Source of the DNA: an uncultured Eubacteriales bacterium
GTDB lineage: Bacteria; Bacillota; Clostridia; Monoglobales; UMGS1388
Assembly: GCA_900551345.1 (NCBI GenBank)
Contig: URVP01000013.1
Location: forward strand, 1 to 18,114
Length of the DNA: 18,114 nt
Reading direction: 5' to 3'
The position numbers and the translations under genes are program-made. Under the pieces are notes generated by a model. That model saw nothing but the letters and a program-made list of their open reading frames with translations. It had not been told where the DNA came from and searched no databases. Of this stretch, positions 7,422 to 14,479 are shown piece by piece (position 1 is the first letter of the stretch; each line of letters starts with the position of its first letter).

Positions 7422-8450
7422 TTATAGCAGATCTGCCATATCATAAATTAATTTTTCGGTTTTATTCCAACCAAGGCATGGGTCTGTTATGGATTTTCCG
7501 TATATGCCTTCTTCAGCCTTTTGGCAGCCGTCCTCAATATAGCTTTCAATCATAAATCCTTTTACAAGTTTATTTATGTCCGCTGAGTGGCGGCAGCTGT
7601 GTAAAACCTCTTTGCAAATTCGTATTTGTTCAAGATATTTTTTGCCCGAGTTGGAATGATTTGTATCGATTATCAGTGCTATGTTATCCAGGTCTTTTTC
7701 AGAGTATGCTTCGTATAAGCGTGACAAATCTTCGTAATGGTAGTTGGGATGAGTTTGTCCGTGCTTATCCACAGAACCCCTCAGAATAGCATGTGCAAGA
7801 GGATTACCAGAAGATTTCACTTCCCATCCATCGTATATAAATGTATGTGAGTGCTGAGCGGCTGTTATGGAATTAAGCATAACCGAATAGTCTCCGCTGG
7901 TAGGGTTCTTCATACCAACCGGAACATCGATGCCGCTTGAAACAAGACGGTGTTGTTGATTTTCAACTGAACGAGCGCCAACTGCAACATATGAAAGAAC
8001 ATCTGAAAGATATTTATAATTATCCGGATAAAGCATCTCGTCTGCACAGAAAAAACCGGTTTCAGAAATAACCCTTGTATGAAGCTTTCTTATAGCTATG
8101 ATACCGTGGAGCATGTCGGGCTTTTCAAGAGGGTCGGGCTGATGAACCATACCTTTATACCCGTCCCCTGTTGTTCTGGGCTTGTTTGTGTATACTCTGG
8201 GGATAATAAGTATCTTGTCTTGTACTTTTTCCTGTATTTTAGCAAGCCGACAAATGTAATCCAGTACTGAATCTTCTTTGTCTGCCGAACACGGTCCGAT
8301 AATCAAAAGACGCCGTGAATCCTCCCCGGTAAATACTTTTTTTATTTCTTCATCTTTTTTTATTTTTAAATTCTTGAGCTCTTCGGACAGATTGTATTGC
8401 TGTTTTACAGTGTCTGCGTCCGGCAGCTTTCGTATATAATCGATATGCAT
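7422..8450 (-). CDS. 3-deoxy-7-phosphoheptulonate synthase (DAHP synthase, type I AroG/F-like)
   Basis: Condenses phosphoenolpyruvate and erythrose-4-phosphate in the first step of the shikimate pathway. The 342 residues match the AroF/G/H class in length. Visible motifs are GPCS (52-55), PRVYTNKPRTT (84-94), GARS (158-161), KNPTSGD (181-187), LRGS (223-226), DTNHSN (262-267) and SITDPCLGW (320-328). The four metal ligands expected from E. coli AroG are present as C54, H265, E302 and D323. An N-terminal extension of about 40 residues, as in feedback-regulated members, is present. GGAG lies ten bases before the ATG. No T-box or leader peptide is visible upstream, and only a weak -10 (TATACT, 8482-8487) without a good -35. 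It stands alone between two terminators, not in an aro operon. Confidence 0.93.
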   Translation of the reverse strand: MHIDYIRKLPDADTVKQQYNLSEELKNLKIKKDEEIKKVFTGEDSRRLLIIGPCSADKEDSVLDYICRLAKIQEKVQDKILIIPRVYTNKPRTTGDGYKGMVHQPDPLEKPDMLHGIIAIRKLHTRVISETGFFCADEMLYPDNYKYLSDVLSYVAVGARSVENQQHRLVSSGIDVPVGMKNPTSGDYSVMLNSITAAQHSHTFIYDGWEVKSSGNPLAHAILRGSVDKHGQTHPNYHYEDLSRLYEAYSEKDLDNIALIIDTNHSNSGKKYLEQIRICKEVLHSCRHSADINKLVKGFMIESYIEDGCQKAEEGIYGKSITDPCLGWNKTEKLIYDMADLL

Positions 8451-8597
8451 TGGATTTAATCTCCTTTAATTCTTTTTATTAAGTATAACATATACGATTA
8501 TTCAAATAAATATTAATTATATACAAAATACACTCCAAAATTAAAAACAATATGTAAAAAAATGAATTATTATGCACAATATATGTATAATTAAAAA

Positions 8598-8639
8598 TGC
8601 AGGGCGTATTGACATGGTACTATTATCAATACACCCTGT
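8598..8639 (-). terminator. terminator of the mrp / C_GCAxxG_C_C unit
   Basis: A 13-bp stem (8600-8612 with 8626-8638) with a 13-base loop. The one non-Watson-Crick position is a G-U wobble in the minus-strand RNA but a C-A mismatch in the plus-strand RNA, which indicates minus-strand function. It is followed on that strand by CATTTTTAATT and lies just past the stop codon at 8646. Confidence 0.8.
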
Positions 8640-8645
8640 AAAACA

Positions 8646-9101
8646 TCAATTAGAGTTATTTTTTATGAATTCTTCCATAATCTGTGCGGCATATCCCACC
8701 GTATCTATACAGCTTTTGCGTTTGCTGTAGTATTCATTGGTTCGCTTTTCAGGTGTGGGGTCGCTATGGGTTTCGTTCAGGTTTAATATTTCACGGCAGA
8801 TTATTGAACCGTGCTCTTTGCTAAATTTATTGGCAAGTAGCTGAACTTTTTCGTACAGTTCTTTTTTGTTTTTATAACGGTCAGTTTCGTCATATCCGTA
8901 CAGCATACCCAAAACCATAAGCATACCGCTTACAGCTCCGCACACTTCACGCATCCGCCCCATACCGCCGCCGAAAGGGGAGGAAAGACGGAGAGCTGTT
9001 TTTTCATCCAGACACGTTTCTTCACAGAATGAGGCAAAAACCGATTGAGCACAATTATATCCGCTTAAAAACAGTTTTTGTGCCTTTTCCTTTTTTGTCA
9101 T
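8646..9101 (-). CDS. C_GCAxxG_C_C family protein (putative redox-active cysteine protein)
   Basis: A 151-residue cytoplasmic protein of a family known for four spaced conserved cysteines. These are C17 in GYNCAQSV, C54 in the GGGMGRMREVCGAVSG segment (42-59), C102 in SIICREIL and C131 in KSCIDTVGYAA. The family is widespread in anaerobes and is thought to bind a metal or act in redox; its reaction is not known. It has no signal peptide or membrane segment. It begins 34 bases after the mrp stop codon on the same strand with a weak GAAAGAAG ribosome site, and shares the terminator at 8598-8639, so the two are probably one transcript. Pairing with an Fe-S carrier ATPase is consistent with a metal cluster on these cysteines, but that is inference. 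Confidence 0.85.
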   Translation of the reverse strand: MTKKEKAQKLFLSGYNCAQSVFASFCEETCLDEKTALRLSSPFGGGMGRMREVCGAVSGMLMVLGMLYGYDETDRYKNKKELYEKVQLLANKFSKEHGSIICREILNLNETHSDPTPEKRTNEYYSKRKSCIDTVGYAAQIMEEFIKNNSN

Positions 9102-9135
9102 ACGAAAGTCTTCTTTCTTATTTATTAAGTGAATT

Positions 9136-9960
9136 TTACAAGCCTTTCATTACATCTGCCAAGTCATCTAACCATTCGCCCTGGTAATCTTCTATACCGC
9201 CCATATCACACATTTTTGCGATCTGCGGATCAATGGGAATTTTGGCAATGTGCGGAATTCCATATTTTGCTGCTGTTTCTTCTATATGACTTTCTCCAAA
9301 AATGCTGTGTTCTTTTCCACAGTCAGGACATTTATAATATGAAAGATTTTCTACAAGACCCAGTACTGGCTTGTCCATCATGTCAGCCATTTTTACTGCC
9401 TTTTCCACAATCATGGAAACCAGCTCCTGCGGTGATGTAACTACCACGACTGCATCAATGGGAAGAGATTGGAATACTGTAAGAGGTACATCTCCTGTTC
9501 CCGGAGGCATATCGACAAACATAAAGTCAACATCCTTCCAGATAACATCTGTCCAGAACTGCTTTACCGCACCTGCTATAACTGGACCTCTCCAGATAAC
9601 CGGATCTGTCTCGCTTTGCAACAGAAGATTAAGTGACATAATGTCTATTCCTGTTTTCGATGATGCAGGTATAAGCCCGTCTTCAACTGCTGTGGCTTTC
9701 TCATGTAAGCCGAAGGCTTTTGGAATGGAGGGGCCTGTGATGTCAGCGTCCAAAATAGCCGCTTTGAAACCTCTTCTTTGCATGTTTACTGCAAGCATAG
9801 AGGTAACAAGTGATTTACCCACGCCGCCCTTACCGCTTACTACGGCAATGACCTTTTTTATGCTGGAAAGCTTATGGGGTTTTTCAAGCAGACTTTGAGG
9901 CTCTTGTCTTTCTGAGCAGCTTTCGCCGCAGCTTGAACAATCATGTGTACATTCGCTCAT
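9136..9960 (-). CDS. Mrp/NBP35 family ATP-binding protein (Fe-S cluster carrier)
   Basis: A P-loop ATPase of the Mrp/ApbC/NBP35 group, which assembles or carries Fe-S clusters. The 274 residues include a cysteine-rich N-terminus (C4, C8, C11, C15) of the NBP35 type, the deviant Walker A SGKGGVGKS (42-50), DADITGPSIP (71-80), the Mrp signature MSLNLLL (108-114), FVDMPPGTGDVPLT (148-161) and the cluster-binding CPDC motif (211-214). Both the N-terminal cysteines and the central CXXC are retained, so cluster binding is likely. It lies 46 bases after ribokinase and before the C_GCAxxG_C_C gene. AAGG lies upstream of the ATG. A promoter overlaps the end of rbsK, so it can be expressed without ribokinase. 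Confidence 0.93.
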   Translation of the reverse strand: MSECTHDCSSCGESCSERQEPQSLLEKPHKLSSIKKVIAVVSGKGGVGKSLVTSMLAVNMQRRGFKAAILDADITGPSIPKAFGLHEKATAVEDGLIPASSKTGIDIMSLNLLLQSETDPVIWRGPVIAGAVKQFWTDVIWKDVDFMFVDMPPGTGDVPLTVFQSLPIDAVVVVTSPQELVSMIVEKAVKMADMMDKPVLGLVENLSYYKCPDCGKEHSIFGESHIEETAAKYGIPHIAKIPIDPQIAKMCDMGGIEDYQGEWLDDLADVMKGL

Positions 9961-10000
9961 TTTATATCAATCCTTTTTATATATTTTGTGTACGATTTGT

Positions 10001-10029
10001 ATTGTATCATATATCGTCATTTTTTTCAA
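10001..10029 (-). promoter_or_regulatory. probable promoter for mrp, overlapping the 3' end of rbsK
   Basis: Minus strand: -35 TTGAAA (10024-10029), 17-bp spacer, -10 TACAAT (10001-10006). The -35 and spacer lie inside the last rbsK codons. The -10 begins just after the rbsK stop. Confidence 0.5.
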
Positions 10030-10933
10030 CAGCCTTGTGTTGTAAAAATGTCTCAATTTCCTCTTTGTTAGGTATGGAGCTGCTTGCCCCGGGTCTGCTA
10101 ACAGTTATGGCCGATGCGGCGGTGGCATATTTAACCGCCTCTTTAAGACCCTTATCAATATTCATGCAAAACGCTCCGATGAATGTATCGCCTGCCGCAG
10201 TTGTATCAACAGCTTTGGTTTTATAAGCTTTTTGATGTATTATTTGGTCATCTAAGTTATATATCGACCCGTCGGCTCCAAGAGTTATTATAACTAAGTC
10301 AATTCCTTTATCTCTTATAATATTAATGCATTTTTTTCTGTTTTCATCTGTGTCCGGATATACTTTTGTCAGGTATTCTGTTTCAGTTTCGTTAAGTATA
10401 ATTACATCTGTGTTGTCCGTAAGCTGTTTTGGAAGCATGGTTATGGGTGCAGGGTTAAGCACTACTTTAACACCTGCCTCATGTGCTTTTTGTGCTGCAT
10501 ATGCTACAGTTTCCATGGGAATTTCCAGCTGCATTATCACCGCATCTGCACGAGCTATTATATCCATGTTTTTATCTATGACCTCTTTTGTTACCAGGTC
10601 ATTTGCACCACTGTCAAGAATAATGCAGTTGTCACCATCGCAAACGGTTATGACAGCTGCCCCTGTGTTGGTTGAGGTTCTCTCTATCCGCTGCGTATTT
10701 ATATGGTTTTTATCAAGATTATCTATTGCATTAATACCGTTTATATCATTACCTACCGCACCGATAAAAGTTACATCGCCGCCAAGCTTTGCAGCGGCAA
10801 TTGCCTGATTTGCACCTTTTCCGCCGTTATTGGACAAAAAACCGCTCCCCTTAATGGTTTCACCTACTTTGGGCATGCGGTCTGTATTAATTACAAAATC
10901 GGTATTTATACTTCCTATTACTACAAAATTCAT
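10007..10933 (-). CDS. rbsK: ribokinase (PfkB family sugar kinase)
   Basis: Phosphorylates D-ribose at O5 with ATP. The 308 residues carry the PfkB features in order: N-terminal substrate segment GSINTDFV and GETI, signature 1 NNGGKGANQAIAAAKLGG (35-52), NPAP (160-163), NETE (181-184), TLGADGS (218-223), signature 2 DTTAAGDTFIGA (243-254) with catalytic base D249, and SRPGA (279-283) near the nucleotide site. GGKGANQA and NETE favour ribokinase over fructokinase or adenosine kinase, though related pentose or nucleoside substrates are possible. There are no rbs transporter or regulator genes nearby. GGGAGG precedes the ATG. It is divergent from the GH78-like glycosidase gene, whose promoter lies back to back with its own. 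Confidence 0.9.
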   Translation of the reverse strand: MNFVVIGSINTDFVINTDRMPKVGETIKGSGFLSNNGGKGANQAIAAAKLGGDVTFIGAVGNDINGINAIDNLDKNHINTQRIERTSTNTGAAVITVCDGDNCIILDSGANDLVTKEVIDKNMDIIARADAVIMQLEIPMETVAYAAQKAHEAGVKVVLNPAPITMLPKQLTDNTDVIILNETETEYLTKVYPDTDENRKKCINIIRDKGIDLVIITLGADGSIYNLDDQIIHQKAYKTKAVDTTAAGDTFIGAFCMNIDKGLKEAVKYATAASAITVSRPGASSSIPNKEEIETFLQHKAVEKNDDI

Positions 10934-10958
10934 ACTAATTACCTCCCAATTTAAATTA

Positions 10959-10987
10959 ATTTTAACACACTTTTTTATTTAAATCAA
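10959..10987 (-). promoter_or_regulatory. sigma-A promoter of rbsK
   Basis: Minus strand: -35 TTGATT (10982-10987), 17-bp spacer, -10 TAAAAT (10959-10964), about 20 bases before the GGGAGG ribosome site of rbsK. Confidence 0.65.
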
Positions 10988-10997
10988 TCTATATCTT

Positions 10998-11026
10998 TTG
11001 ACTTTAATTATCTTGTATGATATACT
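10998..11026 (+). promoter_or_regulatory. sigma-A promoter of the GH78-like gene
   Basis: Plus strand: -35 TTGACT (10998-11003), 17-bp spacer, -10 TATACT (11021-11026). Its -35 is 10 bases from the -35 of the rbsK promoter. An in-frame ATG at 11017 lies inside this promoter, so translation must begin further on, at 11068. Confidence 0.8.
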
Positions 11027-11067
11027 TTTTCGTAATAAAAATTTGTTTAAAAAGTGAGGGAACCGGA

Positions 11068-13050
11068 ATGAAAATTAACAAACCTCAGTGGATATGGTCA
11101 TATGGTGATTTTGAAATGTACCAACATGTAAAAATGTCTATTCAGCGTGAAGCAAGAGGCAGAATAGAAACTACCATATGGAAGCTTTATCCTGCAAACC
11201 CTCTTGTTCTTTTGGGCAAGGATTTTGACCTTGAAAAGGAGGAGAAAATAACCGCAGTTGTTGACGGAGTAGGTCAATGGCGTATAGACGGCAATCTTAT
11301 GTCTCTTGATGAGCCTGTAACTTTAAGCCCTGGACATCATTTTGTGGAGGTTATAGTGGGGAACCTTAGCGGTGTTCCTGCTGCATTTGTGGAAGGAGAA
11401 ACGGTTTTCAGCGATACGACATGGAAGTCTGACGATATGTCCGGAGATTATTCTCTTCCTACCGGAGGGTTTAATCTTTATGATAAAAATATAAAACCTA
11501 CTGATTACGAATTGCCCTGTGTGACTATACAACCGCAAAATATTGAAAAAACCGATGAGGGAATAATTATTGATTTTGGGAAAGAAACATTCGTTAAATT
11601 AGTGTTTGAAAAATTCAAACCCGCAACACAGCTTAAACTGTGCTATGGTGAAAGTCTTGAGGAAGCTATGGACTATGAAAATGCTACGATACGAGAATGT
11701 ATAACTTTGAAAGAAGGAAATTCTGTTCGTCCCGGAAGAGCTTGCCGCTACATAAAAATCGACGGAGATGTGAATGGCGAAATTTCTGCACTTTATGAAT
11801 ATTTACCTCTCAATATGCGTGGTAAGTTTAACTGTAATGATGAACTTATCAATAAAATTTATGATGTGTCCGAATATACACTTCGTCTTAACTGCCGCAT
11901 GTTTATACAGGACGGAATCAAGCGTGACAGATGGGTGTGGTCAGGTGATGCTTATCAGTCGTATTTTGCTGATTATTACAGCTATTTCGATTTACCTCTC
12001 GTTGAACGCACCATGCTGGCACTGCGCGGAAGAGAACCGATATTTAAACATATTAATACTATTGTGGACTATTCTTTTTACTGGATTATTGCAATTAAAA
12101 ATCATTACATGTACACAGGAGACTTGTGTCTGGTAAAGAATAATTATAAAAGCCTTGTTTCTCTTATGGATTTTTGCGTTGGGCGAGCAAATAAGGATGG
12201 GCTTATCGAGGGAATTAAAGGCGATTGGGTGTTTATAGACTGGGCAGACATGGAAAAGGACGGAGCCTTATGTGCCATGCAGATGTTGTACTGCCGTGCT
12301 TTACAAGCAGCCGCAGAATGTGCCTCTCTTGTGGGAGATGATATTTGCCGCAAGAAATACCTTGATTTGGCGAAAGAGGTGGAGGACAAAATTTATTCTT
12401 TATATTGGGATAATGATAAAGGAGCTTTTGTCACCACATACAAAGATGGCATGCCATCTAAACAGATACGCCGTCATGCCAATATTTTTGCCATTGTGTT
12501 TAACTTTGCAGATGATGAAATGATTAGTTCAATTATTAAAAATGTAATAGAAAATGATGCCGTGCCTCCTATTACAACTCCCTATTTTAAATATTATGAG
12601 CTTGAAGCTCTATGCATGGTGGGGCATACTTCTCATGTGGCAGAGCGGATCCGTTCATATTGGGGCGGCATGCTCAGCCTGGGTGCTACTACTTTTTGGG
12701 AGGAGTATAATCCCGATTCACAAGGACGAGAACACCTTGCAATGTATGGGCAGCCTTACGATAAAAGTCTTTGTCATGCATGGGGGGCAAGCCCCATATA
12801 TCTGTTGGGTAGATATTGTCTCGGTGTTTATCCCACAGAGCCGGGATATAAAAAATTCGCTGTAAAACCCGATTTGTTCGGTTTTAGTGAAATAGACGGA
12901 GTTGTTCCCACAGGCAGGGGGGATGTGTCTGTAAATATCAAAGATGGAAATGTAAGTATTAGAACGCCTCTTGACGGCGGAACTTTTATATCATCTGACG
13001 GAACTATGCACGATATAATACCTGATATAGAAAATGATTTTAAAATTTAA
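11068..13050 (+). CDS. GH78-type alpha-L-rhamnosidase-like glycoside hydrolase, cytoplasmic
   Basis: A 660-residue enzyme, probably hydrolysing terminal alpha-L-rhamnose or a similar deoxysugar from oligosaccharides. Start ATG 11068 has GAGGG upstream; an upstream in-frame ATG overlaps the promoter. N-terminal beta domains (to about residue 255) precede an (alpha/alpha)6 barrel. The GH78 acid motif is DGIKRDRWVWSGD (D282, D287, D294), with spacing identical to D567/E572/D579 of Bacillus RhaB, but with Asp where RhaB has Glu. The general base region is ATTFWEEY (E545/E546), followed by HAWGASP and a C-terminal beta domain (VYPTEPGYKKF). It has no signal peptide, so the substrate must be imported. 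It is shorter than typical 900-residue GH78 enzymes. Neighbouring sugar gene: divergent rbsK. Exact substrate unknown. Confidence 0.8.
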   Translation: MKINKPQWIWSYGDFEMYQHVKMSIQREARGRIETTIWKLYPANPLVLLGKDFDLEKEEKITAVVDGVGQWRIDGNLMSLDEPVTLSPGHHFVEVIVGNLSGVPAAFVEGETVFSDTTWKSDDMSGDYSLPTGGFNLYDKNIKPTDYELPCVTIQPQNIEKTDEGIIIDFGKETFVKLVFEKFKPATQLKLCYGESLEEAMDYENATIRECITLKEGNSVRPGRACRYIKIDGDVNGEISALYEYLPLNMRGKFNCNDELINKIYDVSEYTLRLNCRMFIQDGIKRDRWVWSGDAYQSYFADYYSYFDLPLVERTMLALRGREPIFKHINTIVDYSFYWIIAIKNHYMYTGDLCLVKNNYKSLVSLMDFCVGRANKDGLIEGIKGDWVFIDWADMEKDGALCAMQMLYCRALQAAAECASLVGDDICRKKYLDLAKEVEDKIYSLYWDNDKGAFVTTYKDGMPSKQIRRHANIFAIVFNFADDEMISSIIKNVIENDAVPPITTPYFKYYELEALCMVGHTSHVAERIRSYWGGMLSLGATTFWEEYNPDSQGREHLAMYGQPYDKSLCHAWGASPIYLLGRYCLGVYPTEPGYKKFAVKPDLFGFSEIDGVVPTGRGDVSVNIKDGNVSIRTPLDGGTFISSDGTMHDIIPDIENDFKI

Positions 13051-13103
13051 ATTAACGCTTTTAGTTAACTATAAGATATGAGAATTTAATTATATTAAAT
13101 AAA

Positions 13104-13129
13104 AACGGCAGACTTTGCAGTCTGCCGTT
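13104..13129 (-). terminator. terminator of the (now severed) tRNA-Arg gene
   Basis: An 11-bp perfect stem (13104-13114 with 13119-13129) with TTGC loop. On the minus strand it is followed by TTTTTATTT; on the plus strand by GGCACC without a T-run. It begins at the tRNA CCA end, so it belongs to the minus-strand tRNA unit. It may also slow transcripts leaving the GH78-like gene. Confidence 0.75.
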
Positions 13130-13172
13130 GGCACCCCCGACCAGAATCGAACTGATAACTAATCCTTAGGAG
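13129..13172 (-). pseudogene. 3' half of tRNA-Arg (anticodon CCU), attachment-site remnant
   Basis: On the minus strand this reads anticodon loop CTCCTAA (13166-13172), 3' anticodon stem GGATT, variable AGTT, a complete T-arm (ATCAG / TTCGATT loop / CTGGT, fully paired with one G-U), the 3' acceptor strand CGGGGGT, discriminator G and encoded CCA (13129-13131). Upstream of the anticodon loop the sequence (GTTTG) does not pair with GGATT, and no D-arm or acceptor ACCCCCG follows. The gene is thus cut at the anticodon loop, the usual result of an element integrating into a tRNA 3' end. The restored full tRNA should lie at the far end of the element. Confidence 0.8.
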
Positions 13173-13315
13173 CAAACTGTACCGTATTTTCCGTAGTGTT
13201 TTATCGTGTTTAACAATTACTCGAAATCCGCATAACCATGCGGTTTATAACGGTTTTATATGTTACAGAGTGCTACCTGATATTGGCTAATATCATCTCG
13301 TTTTTCAAGCTCAAA

Positions 13316-13344
13316 TTAGCAAGCAATTAGCAAACCATTAGCAA
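13316..13344 (+). repeat. three TTAGCAA direct repeats with 11-bp period (left arm-type sites)
   Basis: TTAGCAA occurs at 13316-13322, 13327-13333 and 13338-13344, each preceded by A, with a strict 11-base spacing, about one helical turn. The same heptamer recurs three times at the integrase end (18009-18066). Short, phased repeats at both ends of an integrase-bearing element fit arm-type binding sites of a tyrosine integrase N-terminal domain. Confidence 0.65.
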
Positions 13345-13415
13345 ATTCAATGTATTATCACGTACTTATTTTAACACAATTATAGGAAAAAGTGAATACC
13401 TTTCACAAAAATTTT

Positions 13416-13450
13416 AGGGCATCTCTCTTTAAGCGATGTCCTATTTTTTT
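13416..13450 (+). terminator. terminator/attenuator-like hairpin in the repA leader
   Basis: Stem 13416-13423 with 13435-13442 (8 bp, one G-U) and an 11-base loop, followed by A then T7 (13444-13450). It ends 29 bases before the repA ATG, so it would stop transcripts entering from the tRNA side or attenuate repA itself. Confidence 0.6.
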
Positions 13451-13479
13451 ATACAAAATTCAAGAAAGGAGGATAAAAT

Positions 13480-14460
13480 ATGATCTTTGAGTATTTTTAC
13501 GGCAGTGAATCAGAGCAATTTACTTTTTATAGAATACCAAAAATATTATTTAAAAATGAGCAATTCAAACAAATATCTTGTGAAGCAAAAGTGCTGTATG
13601 GGCTTATGCTTGACAGAATGAGTTTATCTGTAAAAAACAAATGGTTCGATGAAGAAAATCGTGTATATATTATTTATACTGTTGATGAAATTATTGAAGA
13701 TATAGGCTGTGCAAGACAAAAAGCAGCCAAACTTCTTGATGAACTGGCAAATGGTATCGGTCTTATTGAGAAAAAGCGGCAAGGTTTAGGAAAACCGAAT
13801 ATTATATATGTAAAAAACTTTGTATCAGAACCTACTTTCAATGAAAGCAGTAGTATGAATATCGAAAATCAAGAAGTATGTAAATCAAACTCACAGAAGT
13901 ATGAAAATCATACTTCAAGAAATATGATTATAGAAAATCAAGAAGTTCCCAAATCATACTCTAATAATACTAATAATAATTATACTGAATATAACGATAC
14001 TGAATTTAGTGATACTGATATCATATCACATCATTCTGTTCGGAAGAAAGATTCTCTACTCCCTACTTCTGCCAAGCAGGAAAAAGATTTGATAAGATGG
14101 ATTGAAGAAAGAAATGAATACAATCAACTTATCAAAGATAACATTGAATATAACATCATAGTCAACAGATACCCTAAAGCTTGGCTTGATGAAATTATAG
14201 AAATCATGGTTGATGTTGTTTGCAGTAATGAGCCATATATCCGTATCAATAAACAAGAATATCCGCAAGAAGTTGTTAAAAGCAGATTTTTAAAAATCAA
14301 CTCATCGCATATAGAATATATTTATGATTCTTTGCATGAGAATACTTCAAATGTCCGAAATATTCGGGCATTTTTAATTACAACAATTTATCGTTCCTTT
14401 GAAACAGCAGATAATTGGTACTCGGCAAAAGTAAACTATGACTTAGCAAATCCAAAATAA
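13480..14460 (+). CDS. repA: replication initiator protein A (RepA_N / DUF6017)
   Basis: Initiator-like protein found at the start of Tn1549-type integrative conjugative elements and related plasmids. The 326 residues divide into a RepA_N winged-helix domain (about 12-115; FTFYRIPKILF, LSCEAKVLYGLMLDRMSLS-like segment, VDEIIEDIGCARQKAAKLLDEL), a polar Asn/Ser-rich linker (about 118-185) and a helical C-terminal DUF6017-like domain (about 200-320; DLIRWIEERNEYNQLI, YPKAWLDEIIEIMVD, SRFLKINSSHIEYI, NIRAFLITTIY). The linker contains IENQEV..KS twice, 23 residues apart. GGAGG lies eight bases before the ATG. It is the first gene of the repA-parA-parB block, 19 bases before parA. It probably supports replication or maintenance of the excised circle. 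No origin iterons are recognisable nearby. Confidence 0.88.
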   Translation: MIFEYFYGSESEQFTFYRIPKILFKNEQFKQISCEAKVLYGLMLDRMSLSVKNKWFDEENRVYIIYTVDEIIEDIGCARQKAAKLLDELANGIGLIEKKRQGLGKPNIIYVKNFVSEPTFNESSSMNIENQEVCKSNSQKYENHTSRNMIIENQEVPKSYSNNTNNNYTEYNDTEFSDTDIISHHSVRKKDSLLPTSAKQEKDLIRWIEERNEYNQLIKDNIEYNIIVNRYPKAWLDEIIEIMVDVVCSNEPYIRINKQEYPQEVVKSRFLKINSSHIEYIYDSLHENTSNVRNIRAFLITTIYRSFETADNWYSAKVNYDLANPK

Positions 14461-14479
14461 AAAGAAAGGTTGATTTAAA

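Larger units (their letters stand above)
13173..13479. other. non-coding left end of the element
   Basis: No gene. It holds two small perfect hairpins (13228-13243, stem CCGCAT/ATGCGG; 13279-13294, stem GATATT/AATATC, each with a 4-base loop), the TTAGCAA repeats, and the terminator-like leader of repA. I see no convincing -35/-10 pair for repA. The position between att remnant and first gene suggests binding sites for integrase and accessory DNA-bending proteins. Confidence 0.5.

Noticed and set aside
8451..8640. T-box or aromatic amino acid attenuator before DAHP synthase
   Set aside because: The leader is short, with no T-box motif, leader peptide or paired hairpins; the only strong hairpin (8598-8639) is the terminator of the neighbouring minus-strand unit.
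11017..11067. N-terminal extension of the GH78-like protein from ATG 11017
   Set aside because: This ATG overlaps the -10 region of the promoter; the SD-preceded ATG at 11068 is the credible start.
13316..13344. TTAGCAA repeats as a small CRISPR array
   Set aside because: Units are 7-8 bases with 3-4 base gaps; there are no spacers of CRISPR size and no cas genes.
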